A stretch of 64,000 bases of DNA from an uncultured Cycloclasticus sp. (GCA_913060865.1 CAJXTU010000010.1:26816-90815), one strand, 5' to 3'; shown: positions 20,673-30,159, counted from the first letter of the stretch. Made by a program: numbers and translations. Notes: generated by a model not told the origin, from the letters alone.

Positions 20673-21253
20673 TTCGTTATTTCCTGCTTGTATTATTAGT
20701 TACGCAATTGCTTGCGTGTTCCTCGGTGGGTTCGATTAAATCGGACGCGAATATTGCTCAGAGCCTTCTGAACACGGAAAAGGTTTTAGCTATTAAGCAT
20801 TGGCAATTATTGGGTCGACTGTCCGTGCGTAATCATCGCGAGTCCTGGTTAACTAAGTTGGAGTGGAAGCATGATGCTCTCGCTGATGATTTAACCTTGA
20901 GTACGTCGCTAGGTGGGGTGGTTGCAAGGTTGGTATATTCAAATGCAGGAATTGCGATGTCTGACGCCAAGGGAGTCATGCAGCGTATTTCAGACGAGGA
21001 TTTGCAGTCATCTTTAGGCTACTTGCCTCCTTGGGCACATTTGAAATATTGGGTGAGGGGCATACCGTCCCCTAAAGCCCAGTTATTAATGAGTGAAGAG
21101 CAGAAGACGGGCGTTATTTTGTTTAACCAAGATGGATGGGATGTAAGGTTGGGAGATTTTGAGAAGGTGGGTGGTATTGTCTTACCAAGTAAAATTTACT
21201 TATCGAAAGAAGGGTTGAAAATAAAATTGGTCGTGGATGAATGGTTAGTGTAA
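20669..21253 (+). CDS. lolB: Outer-membrane lipoprotein receptor LolB
   Basis: Accepts lipoproteins from LolA and inserts them in the outer membrane. Lipobox QLLAC gives C17. The LolB pattern includes WQLLGRLSVRNHRESW and the C-terminal DGWDVRLGDFE...LPSKIYLSKEGLKIKLVVDEW. The start is GTG, overlapping the TGA of the TPR gene. The 194-residue length fits. The gene overlaps ispE by 13 bases, the usual gammaproteobacterial pairing. Confidence 0.92.
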   Translation: MIRYFLLVLLVTQLLACSSVGSIKSDANIAQSLLNTEKVLAIKHWQLLGRLSVRNHRESWLTKLEWKHDALADDLTLSTSLGGVVARLVYSNAGIAMSDAKGVMQRISDEDLQSSLGYLPPWAHLKYWVRGIPSPKAQLLMSEEQKTGVILFNQDGWDVRLGDFEKVGGIVLPSKIYLSKEGLKIKLVVDEWLV

Positions 21254-22134
21254 CTGTAGATCAGAACGAGTGGGCTGAGCATTGGTGGCCAGCGCCGGCA
21301 AAATTAAATTTAATGCTTAATGTTATCGGGCAAAGAGCCGATGGTTATCATGAGCTGCAAACAGTTTTTCAAATAATTGCCATATCCGATTGGTTGAATA
21401 TCGTACCAACTGATCATAATGATGTGACCTTAAGTTGTCGTTCAGCTGATATTAAAATGGACGAAAACCTAGTGTTAAAGGCGGCGCAATTATTGAAACA
21501 GCGAAGTGGGTCAAAGTCTGGTGCGCATATCACACTAAAAAAGATACTGCCTATGGGTGCAGGCTTAGGTGGAGGTAGTTCGGATGCTGCGACAACACTC
21601 GTTGTGCTGAATGAGGTTTGGGGGCTAGGGTTGTCAGTCGAACAATTGGCTGTTTTAGGTCTTGAGTTAGGTGCGGATGTGCCGGTTTTTGTGAAAGGAT
21701 GCTCAGCTTGGGCAGAAGGTGTCGGCGAGAAAGTGACGCCGATAGAGTTACCTGAAAAGTGGTTTGTTGTAGTTAATACCGATTACCATTGCTCAACAAG
21801 AGAAGTTTTTACACATAAGCATTTGACACGAGTTAATTCTGCGATCACAATACGCGACTTTTTAAACGGACAAGAAAATAATAGTTGCTTGCCCGTTGTT
21901 AGACAAATGAGTCAGGAATTAGACGATGTGTATCGACGATTTTCTGTCTTTAGTAAAGTTTATTTAACAGGCACTGGCTCGAGTATGTTTGCAAAATGCA
22001 ATACTCGGCAAGAGGCGGTGTCGCTGTCAGATCAGTTACCGGTTGACTGGAATAAGTGGGTTGTAAAAGGTGTTAACGAATCTCCTTTACAGAAGTCACT
22101 TAAACAGTTTTTTAATCGAGTAAATCAGGTATAA
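21241..22134 (+). CDS. ispE: 4-diphosphocytidyl-2-C-methyl-D-erythritol kinase
   Basis: GHMP kinase of the MEP isoprenoid pathway. Substrate motif PAPAKLNLMLNVIGQRADGYHELQT at the N-terminus; ATP-binding PMGAGLGGGSSDAAT at about 104-118; C-terminal LTGTGSSMFA. The 297-residue length is slightly above average because of a short N-terminal extension from the overlap with lolB. The stop codon is embedded in the TATAAT of the tRNA-Gln promoter. Confidence 0.96.
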   Translation: MVSVTVDQNEWAEHWWPAPAKLNLMLNVIGQRADGYHELQTVFQIIAISDWLNIVPTDHNDVTLSCRSADIKMDENLVLKAAQLLKQRSGSKSGAHITLKKILPMGAGLGGGSSDAATTLVVLNEVWGLGLSVEQLAVLGLELGADVPVFVKGCSAWAEGVGEKVTPIELPEKWFVVVNTDYHCSTREVFTHKHLTRVNSAITIRDFLNGQENNSCLPVVRQMSQELDDVYRRFSVFSKVYLTGTGSSMFAKCNTRQEAVSLSDQLPVDWNKWVVKGVNESPLQKSLKQFFNRVNQV

Positions 22135-22135
22135 T
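22130..22135 (+). promoter_or_regulatory. Candidate -10 box for tRNA-Gln/prs
   Basis: A consensus TATAAT lies 17 bases before the tRNA-Gln gene and overlaps the ispE TAA stop (22132-22134). The -35 region is T-rich but not consensus. The position is right for a stable-RNA promoter at the 3-prime end of ispE. Confidence 0.5.
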
Positions 22136-22151
22136 CTGCAGCCATAAAGTT

Positions 22152-22226
22152 TGGGGCGTGGCCAAGCGGTTAAGGCACGGGGTTTTGATCTCCGCATCCC
22201 AGGTTCGAGTCCTGGCGCCCCAGCCA
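22152..22226 (+). tRNA. tRNA-Gln (anticodon TTG)
   Basis: 75 bases including an encoded CCA. The acceptor stem TGGGGCG pairs with CGCCCCA. The anticodon loop TTTTGAT holds TTG, and the T-arm contains GGTTCGAGTCC. It lies between ispE and prs, a conserved position for tRNA-Gln in gammaproteobacteria. Confidence 0.97.
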
Positions 22227-22265
22227 TTCTTTATATATCATTCAAAGCTTTAGTGGGAGTTTACT

Positions 22266-23219
22266 GTGCTAGATAGTGGCATCATGGTGTTTGCTGGCAA
22301 TGCAAACATATCGTTAGCTAAAGATATCGTGCGTCATTTAAATATGAGGCTAGGAAGAGCCAGCGTGGAAATATTTAGCGATGGCGAAGTGATGGTTGAA
22401 ATAGGTGAGAATGTTCGTGGTAAGGACGTCTTTATCATTCAGCCGACATGTGCGCCAACCAATAACCATGTTATGGAGTTGTTGGTGATGATTGATGCAT
22501 TAAAAAGAGCCTGTGCAAGCCGGATTACCGCTGTTATCCCTTACTATGGCTATGCAAGGCAAGACCGTCGCCCGCGCTCGGCACGTGTACCAATTACATC
22601 AAAATTGGTTGCTAAGATGATAGATACAGCGGGTGCGGATCATGTTTTAACGGTAGACTTGCATGCTGACCAAATACAAGGTTTTTTTGATATTCCGGTC
22701 GATAATGTTTATGCGTCGCCCTTGCTGTTGAGTGATATTTGGAAAAGAAAAACCGAAAACTTAATGATTGTTTCGCCTGATGTGGGTGGCGTAGTACGAG
22801 CTCGCGCGCTTGCTAAGCGGTTAGATGATGCGGATTTAGCAATTATTGATAAACGCCGACCTAAGGCGAATGTATCTCAGGTCATGAATATTATTGGTGA
22901 TGTGAGTGGTAGAGAGTGCGTCATTGTCGATGATCTTGTTGATACTGCTGGCACGTTATGCTTAGCGGCTAAGGCATTAAAAGAAAATGGCGCGATTAGT
23001 GTAAAAGCTTATTGTACCCATCCAGTGTTATCAGGAAAGGCGATAGGTAATATATCAAATTCTGTGTTGGATGAATTAGTGGTGACGGATACGATTCCGT
23101 TGAGTGAGGCGGCATTGGCTTGTGAGAAAATCCGACAGCTTAGCGTTGCCGAGATGTTAGCCGAGACAATTCGACGGATGGTGGAAGGTGATTCGGTGAG
23201 TTCGCTATACGTAGATTAA
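22266..23219 (+). CDS. prs: Ribose-phosphate pyrophosphokinase
   Basis: Makes PRPP from ribose-5-phosphate and ATP for nucleotide, histidine and tryptophan synthesis. The start is a GTG with GGAG six bases upstream. Conserved elements: [14 protein letters not shown] (about 94-102), the divalent-cation segment [13 protein letters not shown] (130-142) and the PRPP loop [10 protein letters not shown] (221-230). The 317-residue length is normal. It follows tRNA-Gln and precedes rplY. Confidence 0.97.
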   Translation: MLDSGIMVFAGNANISLAKDIVRHLNMRLGRASVEIFSDGEVMVEIGENVRGKDVFIIQPTCAPTNNHVMELLVMIDALKRACASRITAVIPYYGYARQDRRPRSARVPITSKLVAKMIDTAGADHVLTVDLHADQIQGFFDIPVDNVYASPLLLSDIWKRKTENLMIVSPDVGGVVRARALAKRLDDADLAIIDKRRPKANVSQVMNIIGDVSGRECVIVDDLVDTAGTLCLAAKALKENGAISVKAYCTHPVLSGKAIGNISNSVLDELVVTDTIPLSEAALACEKIRQLSVAEMLAETIRRMVEGDSVSSLYVD

Positions 23220-23277
23220 AAAGTGTGGCAAAATACGCTGTTTAGTGCAATTAAATATTATTTTTGGAGAAGGTTAG

Positions 23278-23928
23278 ATGAGTATCAGCTTTGAATTGGC
23301 GGCATCGATTCGCAAGGATTTGGGTAAAGGTGCAACACGTCGCTTACGTAAACAAGAAATGGTTCCGGCTGTAATTTATGGGGCTGGCAAAGAGCCTGTC
23401 TCAATAACCTTGGGTCATAACCAGTTAATGCACAGTACGGATAATGAGGCTTTCTTTTCTCATATTTTGTCAATTGATGTAGATGGAAAGAAAGAAAAGG
23501 TGATTATTAAAGCTCTGCAGCGACATCCTGCTAAAAGCATTTTAATGCACGCAGATTTTATGCGCGTTAGCATGACGGAAAAATTAAAAGTTCACGTGCC
23601 TCTTCACTTTATTGGTGCTGATGAAGCGCCAGGTGCTAAGCAAGGTGGTGTTGTAACGCATGATTTGGTCGATATTGAAATTCAATGTTTGCCCGGTGAT
23701 CTTCCTGAGTACATTGAAGTGGATGTTTCAGCTTTAGAGATTGGTGATAGCTTGCATTTGTCAGATATTAAATTAGCCAAAGGTATGGAAATTGTCGCGC
23801 TAGGCCAGGGTGATGATCATGATCTTCAGGTAGTGGCTATTCAAGCAAATAGAGCGGCAGCTGTTGATGATGATGATGAGGAAGAGGTGGCTGAAGAAAA
23901 ATCTGAAGATGAGGAGTCTGGCGAATAG
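23278..23928 (+). CDS. rplY: 50S ribosomal protein L25/general stress protein Ctc
   Basis: 5S rRNA-binding protein of the long Ctc/TL5 form (216 residues), with the L25 domain at about 1-90 ([22 protein letters not shown]) and a C-terminal TL5-type beta domain. The tail is an acidic run of Asp and Glu after residue 200. A strong GGAGAAGG ribosome site precedes the ATG. The gene is followed 2 bases later by pth. Confidence 0.96.
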   Translation: MSISFELAASIRKDLGKGATRRLRKQEMVPAVIYGAGKEPVSITLGHNQLMHSTDNEAFFSHILSIDVDGKKEKVIIKALQRHPAKSILMHADFMRVSMTEKLKVHVPLHFIGADEAPGAKQGGVVTHDLVDIEIQCLPGDLPEYIEVDVSALEIGDSLHLSDIKLAKGMEIVALGQGDDHDLQVVAIQANRAAAVDDDDEEEVAEEKSEDEESGE

Positions 23929-23930
23929 CT

Positions 23931-24500
23931 ATGATTTCTTTAATTGTCGGTTTGGGTAATCCAGGCGATGAGTATAAAAAAACCCGGCATAATGCCGGGT
24001 TTTTATTGTTGGACGAATTGGCTCATAAATATAATGTGTCTTTTAGCTATGAGTCAAAGTTTAAAGCCGAGTTGGCAAAGTGTTTAATTGAGGGCAGGGT
24101 AGTCCGACTGATTAAGCCTCAAGCCTATATGAATAAAAGTGGTTTCTCTGTTCGGGCGTGCGCAAGTTACTTCGAGATACCGATTGATCAGATATTAGTC
24201 GTGCATGATGAACTGGATATTGCTCCTGGGTTGGTGCGCTTAAAGTTCGGGGGTGGTCATGGAGGTCATAATGGGCTAAGAGATATTATTGCGAATATGT
24301 CCACGAAGGATTTTTATAGGTTAAGAATAGGGATTGGTCACCCGGGCGACCGCAATAAGGTTGTTAACTATGTGCTAAAGGCGCCTGGTAAAGTTGAATC
24401 GCAATTACTTGAAGAAGTAATCGGAGATATTATTAATGAGGTGCCTGCTATTTGCCGTGGTGAGTACCAATCTGTCATGCAGCATCTTCATGGAAAATAA
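23931..24500 (+). CDS. pth: Peptidyl-tRNA hydrolase
   Basis: Recycles peptidyl-tRNA released from stalled ribosomes. Active-site residues N10, H20 (YKKTRHNAGF) and D93 (VHDELDIAPG) are all present, plus the GGGHGGHNGLRD loop. The 189-residue length is typical. The codons for the conserved TRHNAGF segment form a terminator-like hairpin. In many relatives ychF follows pth; here a tRNA cluster comes next. Confidence 0.97.
   Translation: MISLIVGLGNPGDEYKKTRHNAGFLLLDELAHKYNVSFSYESKFKAELAKCLIEGRVVRLIKPQAYMNKSGFSVRACASYFEIPIDQILVVHDELDIAPGLVRLKFGGGHGGHNGLRDIIANMSTKDFYRLRIGIGHPGDRNKVVNYVLKAPGKVESQLLEEVIGDIINEVPAICRGEYQSVMQHLHGK
23976..24004 (+). terminator. Intrinsic terminator-like hairpin inside the pth coding region
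   Basis: Seven A residues, then stem CCCGGCA (23983-23989), loop TAA and TGCCGGG (23993-23999), followed by five T residues that can pair back with the A tract. It begins 45 bases into pth, spanning codons 16-25. It has the form of a rho-independent terminator for rplY, but translation of pth would normally melt it. Whether it terminates in vivo cannot be judged from sequence. Confidence 0.5.
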
Positions 24501-24528
24501 AAACTTTAAGCGACATGTGTTTTCTATG

Positions 24529-24557
24529 TTGACAGCCAAATTTAAATAAAAGACAAT
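24529..24557 (+). promoter_or_regulatory. Promoter of the tRNA-Tyr/Gly/Thr-tuf operon
   Basis: Perfect -35 TTGACA (24529-24534), 17-base spacer, and -10 GACAAT (24552-24557, 4 of 6 matches to TATAAT). The predicted start near 24564 leaves about 8 bases before tRNA-Tyr. Position and -35 strength suit a stable-RNA promoter. Confidence 0.7.
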
Positions 24558-24571
24558 AGTCGGCTAAATTC

Positions 24572-24656
24572 GGAGGGGTTCCCGAGCGGCCAAAGGGATC
24601 AGACTGTAAATCTGACGGCTCAGCCTTCGGAGGTTCGAATCCTCCCCCCTCCACCA
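24572..24656 (+). tRNA. tRNA-Tyr (anticodon GTA)
   Basis: 85 bases with encoded CCA and the long variable arm expected for bacterial tRNA-Tyr. The acceptor GGAGGGG pairs with CCCCTCC; the anticodon loop reads CTGTAAA. First of three tRNAs directly upstream of tuf. Confidence 0.97.
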
Positions 24657-24678
24657 TTTTTATAGGGTCGAAAATACC

Positions 24679-24752
24679 GCGGGTGTAGTTCAGTGGTAGA
24701 ACGTCAGCCTTCCAAGCTGAACATGCGGGTTCGATTCCCGCCACCCGCTCCA
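24679..24752 (+). tRNA. tRNA-Gly (anticodon TCC)
   Basis: 74 bases with encoded CCA. The acceptor GCGGGTG pairs with CACCCGC; the anticodon loop CTTCCAA contains TCC; the T-arm has GGTTCGATTCC. Confidence 0.97.
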
Positions 24753-24769
24753 TTAATGGGGTGAAGTAG

Positions 24770-24844
24770 GCCCATATAGCTCAGGGGTAGAGCACTTCCT
24801 TGGTAAGGAAGAGGCCATCGGTTCAATTCCGATTATGGGCTCCA
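24770..24844 (+). tRNA. tRNA-Thr (anticodon GGT)
   Basis: 75 bases with encoded CCA. The acceptor GCCCATA pairs with TATGGGC; the anticodon loop TTGGTAA contains GGT. The Tyr-Gly-Thr order before tuf is the classic tufB leader arrangement. Confidence 0.97.
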
Positions 24845-24902
24845 GTTTTAAAGAAGTGATTGTGGTTTTAATTTAAATTAATGTTCGAACAAAAGGTGCG
24901 TA

Positions 24903-26093
24903 ATGTCTAAAGAAAAATTTGAAAGAAATAAGCCCCATGTAAACGTTGGTACGATTGGCCACGTTGATCACGGAAAAACAACCTTAACAGCTGCGTTAAC
25001 GAAAGTAATGGCTGAAGCGATGGGTGGAGAAGTCAAAGCGTTTGCTGAGATTGACAACGCACCAGAAGAACGTGAGCGTGGTATTACCATCGCAACGTCA
25101 CACGTTGAATACGAATCAGAAACACGTCACTACGCCCACGTAGATTGCCCAGGTCACGCCGATTACGTAAAAAACATGATCACAGGCGCAGCGCAAATGG
25201 ATGGAGCTATCTTAGTCTGTTCGGCAGCTGACGGCCCAATGCCACAAACACGTGAGCATATCCTACTGTCTCGCCAAGTTGGCGTACCATACATCGTTGT
25301 ATTCTTAAATAAAGCCGACATGGTTGACGATGAAGAACTACTAGAGTTAGTAGAAATGGAAGTACGTGAATTATTAGACATGTACGAATTCCCAGGTGAT
25401 GACACACCAATCGTAACCGGTTCAGCACTTAAAGCACTAGAAGGCGATACATCAGAGATCGGTGTGCCATCAGTACTGAAGTTAGTTGAAGCCTTAGACA
25501 CATACATCCCATTACCAGAACGTGCCGTTGATGGTGACTTCTTAATGCCGGTTGAAGACGTCTTCTCAATCTCAGGTCGTGGAACAGTTGTTACCGGACG
25601 TATTGAGCGTGGCATCATCAACGTAGGTGAAGAAATTGAAATTGTCGGGGTAAAAGACACCGTCACAACAACCTGTACCGGTGTTGAAATGTTCCGCAAA
25701 TTGCTTGACCAAGGTGAAGCAGGCGATAACGTCGGTATCCTACTACGTGGCACAAAACGTGAAGACGTAGAACGTGGTCAAGTATTAGCAAAGCCAGGTT
25801 CAATTACACCGCATACACACTTCGAAGCAGAAGTTTATGTATTAGGAAAAGACGAAGGTGGTCGTCATACACCGTTCTTTAACGGATACCGTCCCCAGTT
25901 CTACTTCAGAACAACCGACGTAACAGGTGCGTGTGATTTACCAGAAGGCGTAGAAATGGTGATGCCAGGTGACAACGTGCAAATGACAGTAAAGTTAATA
26001 AACCCAATTGCGATGGAAGACGGCTTACGTTTTGCTATTCGTGAAGGCGGCCGCACAGTTGGTGCCGGCGTTGTTGCTAAAATAATCGAGTAA
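24903..26093 (+). CDS. tuf: Elongation factor Tu
   Basis: GTPase that delivers aminoacyl-tRNA to the ribosome; 396 residues. G1 motif GHVDHGKT, G3 DCPGH, G4 NKAD and G5 GSALKAL are all visible. Upstream context (three tRNAs) is that of tufB; downstream (rpsJ 5 bases after the stop) is that of tufA. After its first 20 or so codons it uses many C-ending codons (AAC, GAC, TAC, TTC), whereas the ribosomal genes downstream favour T-ending ones. This single copy may represent two collapsed genes. Confidence 0.97.
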   Translation: MSKEKFERNKPHVNVGTIGHVDHGKTTLTAALTKVMAEAMGGEVKAFAEIDNAPEERERGITIATSHVEYESETRHYAHVDCPGHADYVKNMITGAAQMDGAILVCSAADGPMPQTREHILLSRQVGVPYIVVFLNKADMVDDEELLELVEMEVRELLDMYEFPGDDTPIVTGSALKALEGDTSEIGVPSVLKLVEALDTYIPLPERAVDGDFLMPVEDVFSISGRGTVVTGRIERGIINVGEEIEIVGVKDTVTTTCTGVEMFRKLLDQGEAGDNVGILLRGTKREDVERGQVLAKPGSITPHTHFEAEVYVLGKDEGGRHTPFFNGYRPQFYFRTTDVTGACDLPEGVEMVMPGDNVQMTVKLINPIAMEDGLRFAIREGGRTVGAGVVAKIIE

Positions 26094-26098
26094 TTATA

Positions 26099-26410
26099 AT
26101 GTCAAAACAATCCATAAGAATACGTTTAAAAGGCTTTGATCATCGTTTAATAGATCATGCTGCGCGTGAAATTGTAGAAACTGCAAAAAGAACAGGTGCA
26201 CAAGTAATGGGCCCTATTCCATTGCCTACAAAAAAAGAACGTTTTACTGTTCTTATTTCGCCACATGTTAATAAAGATGCTCGAGATCAATATGAGCTTC
26301 GTACGCACAAACGTATGATGGATATTGTTGAACCGACTGATAAAACTGTTGATGCTTTAATGAAGCTCGATTTATCAGCAGGTGTTGATGTGCAAATTAA
26401 GCTGAACTAG
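26099..26410 (+). CDS. rpsJ: 30S ribosomal protein S10
   Basis: 103 residues; [21 protein letters not shown] and the loop [20 protein letters not shown] are characteristic. S10 binds in the 30S head and doubles as NusE in antitermination. First gene of the S10 group. Only 5 bases separate it from the tuf stop, so there is no room for the E. coli-type S10 leader that mediates L4 autocontrol. Confidence 0.98.
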   Translation: MSKQSIRIRLKGFDHRLIDHAAREIVETAKRTGAQVMGPIPLPTKKERFTVLISPHVNKDARDQYELRTHKRMMDIVEPTDKTVDALMKLDLSAGVDVQIKLN

Positions 26411-26442
26411 TTCAGCATTAATAAGAAAATAAAGGATAAATC

Positions 26443-27081
26443 ATGTCTTTAGGTTTAGTGGGTCGTAAATGCGGTATGACGAGATTGTTTACAGAAGAAG
26501 GTGTATCTATTCCCGTTTCTGTTGTACAAATTTTGCCAAATCGTATCACCCGTATATTAAGTCAGGAAACTGATGGTTACTCTGCTGTGCAGGTAACAAC
26601 AGGTGAAGTTAAAAATTCTAGAGTAAATAAAGCTGAAGCTGGTCAGTTTACTAAAGCAGGCGTTGAAGCAGGAAGAGGCTTGTGGGAATTTAGACTTGAT
26701 GAAGATTCTTCTCTTGAAGTTGGTTCAGATCTTTCGTTAGATATTTTTGAAGCGGGTCAAAAAATTGATGTTCGTGGAAAGAGTATCGGTAAGGGTTTTG
26801 CCGGTGTTATCAAAAGATATAACTTCTCGATGCAAGATGCTACTCACGGTAACTCACTATCTCACCGTGCACCTGGTTCAATTGGTCAATGTCAAACTCC
26901 TGGTCGAGTTGTAAAAGGCAAGAAAATGTCTGGTCACATGGGTGATGAGCGGGTAACAACTCAAAATCTTGAGATTGTTCGTATTGACGCTGACAAGTCT
27001 GTCGTATTGATCAAGGGGGCCATTCCTGGTGCTAAAAATGGTGATATTGTTATTACACCTGCAATCAAAATAAATAAATAG
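26443..27081 (+). CDS. rplC: 50S ribosomal protein L3
   Basis: 212 residues; the N-terminal [13 protein letters not shown] and the peptidyl-transferase-centre loop around [20 protein letters not shown] are diagnostic, including the glutamine normally methylated by PrmB. Ribosome site AAAGGA before the ATG. Second gene of the S10 group. Confidence 0.98.
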   Translation: MSLGLVGRKCGMTRLFTEEGVSIPVSVVQILPNRITRILSQETDGYSAVQVTTGEVKNSRVNKAEAGQFTKAGVEAGRGLWEFRLDEDSSLEVGSDLSLDIFEAGQKIDVRGKSIGKGFAGVIKRYNFSMQDATHGNSLSHRAPGSIGQCQTPGRVVKGKKMSGHMGDERVTTQNLEIVRIDADKSVVLIKGAIPGAKNGDIVITPAIKINK

Positions 27082-27089
27082 GCAAAATT

Positions 27090-27689
27090 ATGAATACTCA
27101 ATCGCCTGTGGTAGGTAAAGACGTATCTGAAACAGTATTTGGTCAAGACTACAACGAAGGAATTATCCATCAGCTTGTTGTTACGTACATGGCTAATGCA
27201 AGATCAGGTACGCGTGCACAAAAAACACGTTCTGAAGTAAGTGGTGGTGGAGTTAAGCCATGGAAGCAAAAAGGTACGGGTCGCGCACGTGCTGGGACTA
27301 TTAGAAGTCCGATCTGGCGAACTGGTGGTGTTACATTTGCTGCTAAGCCACAAGATCACAGCAAAAAACTAAATAAAAAAATGTATGCGGTAGGGATGAG
27401 ATCGATTCTTTCTGAGCTAATCAGACAAGATAGGCTTGTTATCGTTGATGGCTTATCTATTGAAGAGCCTAAAACTAAACTACTTAATGGCTTGCTTGCG
27501 GAAAAAGGCATTACAAGTGCGTTAATTGTATTGGCTGCTGAAGATAAAAACTTAGAACTAGCCAGTAGAAATATTCATAAAATTGATGTGTGTACTGCAT
27601 ACGAGATCGATCCGGTTTCTTTGCTAGCGTATGAGAAGGTATGCGTGACGGCAGATGCAATTGCATTAATTGAGGAGCGTTTAAAATGA
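27090..27689 (+). CDS. rplD: 50S ribosomal protein L4
   Basis: 199 residues. The exit-tunnel loop [19 protein letters not shown] at about 52-70 is conserved. In relatives L4 also represses its own operon; the leader needed for that is not evident here. Its stop overlaps the rplW start in ATGA. Confidence 0.97.
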   Translation: MNTQSPVVGKDVSETVFGQDYNEGIIHQLVVTYMANARSGTRAQKTRSEVSGGGVKPWKQKGTGRARAGTIRSPIWRTGGVTFAAKPQDHSKKLNKKMYAVGMRSILSELIRQDRLVIVDGLSIEEPKTKLLNGLLAEKGITSALIVLAAEDKNLELASRNIHKIDVCTAYEIDPVSLLAYEKVCVTADAIALIEERLK

Positions 27690-27979
27690 ATCAAGAATTT
27701 TTATTGCAGTTAATTACTGCACCTGTAGTTACTGAGAAAAGCTCTATAGCGGCAGAAAATAACAATCAATACGTTTTCAAAGTTAACAATACCGCCAATA
27801 AAAGTGAAATTAAAGCGGCTGTTGAGAAGTTATTCGACGTTAATGTTGAGTCAGTTAAAACTTTAAACGTAAAAGGTAAAGTTAAACGCTTTGGCAAAGG
27901 TTTTGGAAAAAGATCTGATGTTAAAAAAGCTTATGTTCGTATTAAACCTGGGCAAGAAATAGAATTCATTTCTGCTTAA
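27686..27979 (+). CDS. rplW: 50S ribosomal protein L23
   Basis: 97 residues, close to the usual length. APVVTEKSS and [24 protein letters not shown] match the family. Located at the tunnel exit, it docks trigger factor and SRP. Translationally coupled to rplD by a 4-base overlap. Confidence 0.97.
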   Translation: MNQEFLLQLITAPVVTEKSSIAAENNNQYVFKVNNTANKSEIKAAVEKLFDVNVESVKTLNVKGKVKRFGKGFGKRSDVKKAYVRIKPGQEIEFISA

Positions 27980-27999
27980 TCGGAAGATAAATTAATATT

Positions 28000-28827
28000 A
28001 TGGCAATTGTAAAATCAAAACCAACTTCTCCTGGCTCTCGTTTTGTTGTACGAGTTAAAAATGCTGATTTAAGTAAGGATGCGCCTCACGCGCCACTTTT
28101 AGTCAAAAAAACTAAATCTGGTGGTAGAAACAATAATGGTCGAATCACTACAAGACATCGTGGTGGAGGTCACAAGCAGCACTATCGTCTTATTGACTTT
28201 AAAAGAAATAAATACGACGTACCTGGAAAAGTAGAAAGTCTGCAATATGACCCAAATAGGACTGCCAATATTGCGTTAATACTATATAATGACGGCGAAA
28301 GACGATACATCATTGCGCCAAAGAATTTAAATGTCGGCGATGAAATAGTTTCCTCTGAAGTAGCCCCAATTACGATCGGTAATTGTTTGCCAATGAGAAA
28401 TATTCCTGTTGGTACTCAAGTTCATTGTGTTGAATTAAAGCCAAATAAAGGTGCGCAAATTGCACGTAGTGCTGGTACGGTTGTTCAGATTGTAGCTAGA
28501 GATGGTAATCACGTTACGTTGAGATTGCGTTCAGGTGAGATGCGTAAAGTTCTCTCTGAGTGCCGTGCTGTTATTGGTGAGGTTGGTAATTCTGAACATA
28601 GTTTGATCTCGTTGGGTAAGGCGGGTGCTAAACGCTGGAGAGGTGTTAGGCCAACTGTTCGTGGTGTTGCTATGAACCCAGTAGATCATCCACATGGTGG
28701 TGGTGAGGGTAAAACATCTGGTGGTCGTCACCCGGTATCTCCTTGGGGTATGCCGACTAAAGGTTATAAGACGCGTAAAAACAAACGCACTGATAAATTA
28801 ATTGTCAGAAATAGAACTAAACGTTAA
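28000..28827 (+). CDS. rplB: 50S ribosomal protein L2
   Basis: 275 residues. Conserved features are the N-terminal KPTSPGSRF, the [18 protein letters not shown] segment and the C-terminal [16 protein letters not shown] loop with the histidine near the peptidyl transferase centre. Largest S10-group protein; sits at the subunit interface. Confidence 0.98.
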   Translation: MAIVKSKPTSPGSRFVVRVKNADLSKDAPHAPLLVKKTKSGGRNNNGRITTRHRGGGHKQHYRLIDFKRNKYDVPGKVESLQYDPNRTANIALILYNDGERRYIIAPKNLNVGDEIVSSEVAPITIGNCLPMRNIPVGTQVHCVELKPNKGAQIARSAGTVVQIVARDGNHVTLRLRSGEMRKVLSECRAVIGEVGNSEHSLISLGKAGAKRWRGVRPTVRGVAMNPVDHPHGGGEGKTSGGRHPVSPWGMPTKGYKTRKNKRTDKLIVRNRTKR

Positions 28828-28836
28828 GGATATATT

Positions 28837-29109
28837 GTGCCAAGATCCATTAAAAAAGGCCCTTTCGTTGATCTTCATTTGATGAAGAAAGTCGAAGCGG
28901 CTGCAGAAAGTAATAATCGCAGACCTATTAAAACTTGGTCTAGACGTTCAATGATTTCACCAACTATGGTTGGTTTAACGATAGCTATTCATAATGGTAG
29001 GCAACATATGCCAGTTTTGATTAGTGAAAACATGGTTGGTCACAAGCTGGGTGAGTTTGCTTTAACCCGTACCTATCGTGGTCATATTGTTGATAAGAAA
29101 TCTAGATAA
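28837..29109 (+). CDS. rpsS: 30S ribosomal protein S19
   Basis: 90 residues from a GTG start ([18 protein letters not shown]). Homology fixes the GTG at 28837 with an AAGGA site upstream. Motifs [14 protein letters not shown] and [16 protein letters not shown] are standard. Forms the 30S head with S13. Confidence 0.97.
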   Translation: MPRSIKKGPFVDLHLMKKVEAAAESNNRRPIKTWSRRSMISPTMVGLTIAIHNGRQHMPVLISENMVGHKLGEFALTRTYRGHIVDKKSR

Positions 29110-29123
29110 TAATTGGTGTCGTG

Positions 29124-29459
29124 ATGGAAGTAAGAGCTAAATTAAAGAACGCAAATTTTTCTGCCCAGAAAGGCCGCTTAGTGGCTAATCAAATTAGAGG
29201 CAGGGGAGTTGAGGACGCATTAAATCTTTTGGGTTTTAGTACTCGTAAAGCTGCAGATAGCTTTAAGAAGTTATTAAACTCTGCAATTGCAAACGCTGAG
29301 CACAATGAAGGTGCTGATGTAGATGATTTGTTTGTTTCTACTGTATTTGTAGATGAGGCGCCAACTTACAAAAGGTTTAAAGCACGTGCTAAAGGTCGTG
29401 GTAATAAGATACTTAAAAGAAACTGCCATCTAACTATTGAAGTTAGTGACACTAAATAA
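29124..29459 (+). CDS. rplV: 50S ribosomal protein L22
   Basis: 111 residues from the ATG at 29124; an adjacent in-frame GTG at 29121 would add one residue and is less likely. [22 protein letters not shown] and the tail region [18 protein letters not shown] (the beta-hairpin in the exit tunnel) identify it. Confidence 0.96.
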   Translation: MEVRAKLKNANFSAQKGRLVANQIRGRGVEDALNLLGFSTRKAADSFKKLLNSAIANAEHNEGADVDDLFVSTVFVDEAPTYKRFKARAKGRGNKILKRNCHLTIEVSDTK

Positions 29460-29472
29460 AGAGTAAATAAAT

Positions 29473-30150
29473 ATGGGTCAAAAAGTACATCCAACTGGTA
29501 TACGCCTTGGAATTGTTAAAGATTGGAATTCTCGCTGGTATGCTAGCACGCAAGCTTATCCCGAGATGCTTAAGCAGGATTTGATTGCTAGAGATTTCTT
29601 AAAGAAGAAGTTAATGGCTGCGTCTGTTAGTAAGATTCAAATTAATCGCCCTGCTGGTAATGCGCAGATAACAATCCATACAGCTCGTCCAGGCATTGTT
29701 ATTGGTAAAAAAGGTGGAGATGTTGACTCTTTGCGAGCAGAAGTTAGCAAAATCATGGGTGTTCCGGTGCAAATCAATGTTGAAGAGATTCGTAAACCTG
29801 AATTAGACGCTTTGTTAGTTGCTGAGAGTGTTGCGCAACAACTAGAACGAAGAATTATGTTCAGGCGTGCCATGAAACGGGCTGTTACTAATACAATGCG
29901 TTTAGGTGCTGAAGGTATTAAAATTAAAGTCAGTGGACGTTTGAATGGTGCGGATATTGCTCGTAACGAGTGGTATAGAGAGGGCCGTGTTCCTCTACAT
30001 ACATTACGTGCTGATATTGATTATGGTTTTACTGAAGCGTTAACTACTTACGGTATTCTAGGTATTAAGGTATGGATCTTTAAAGGCGAAGTTTTTGATG
30101 ATAAATCTGCTCTTCCAATTTTGGGTTCTAAGGAAGCGGTAGGAGAATAG
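29473..30150 (+). CDS. rpsC: 30S ribosomal protein S3
   Basis: 225 residues. The N-terminal [14 protein letters not shown], the KH domain with [11 protein letters not shown], and the C-terminal domain ([20 protein letters not shown]) are all present. S3 lines the mRNA entry channel and contributes to helicase activity with S4. Confidence 0.98.
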   Translation: MGQKVHPTGIRLGIVKDWNSRWYASTQAYPEMLKQDLIARDFLKKKLMAASVSKIQINRPAGNAQITIHTARPGIVIGKKGGDVDSLRAEVSKIMGVPVQINVEEIRKPELDALLVAESVAQQLERRIMFRRAMKRAVTNTMRLGAEGIKIKVSGRLNGADIARNEWYREGRVPLHTLRADIDYGFTEALTTYGILGIKVWIFKGEVFDDKSALPILGSKEAVGE

Positions 30151-30159
30151 GTATCAACG

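Noticed and set aside
24475..24753. Minus-strand 92-residue frame containing MVEGGGFEPPKAEPSDLQ
   Set aside because: It is the antisense of tRNA-Tyr and tRNA-Gly; this peptide is a familiar false protein from reading tRNA genes backwards.
25163..25753. 196-residue minus-strand frame inside tuf
   Set aside because: Antisense shadow of the conserved EF-Tu coding sequence, with low-complexity Ser/Thr composition and no ribosome site.
26094..26098. S10-type autoregulatory leader before rpsJ
   Set aside because: Only 5 bases separate tuf from rpsJ, so there is no room for it at this junction.
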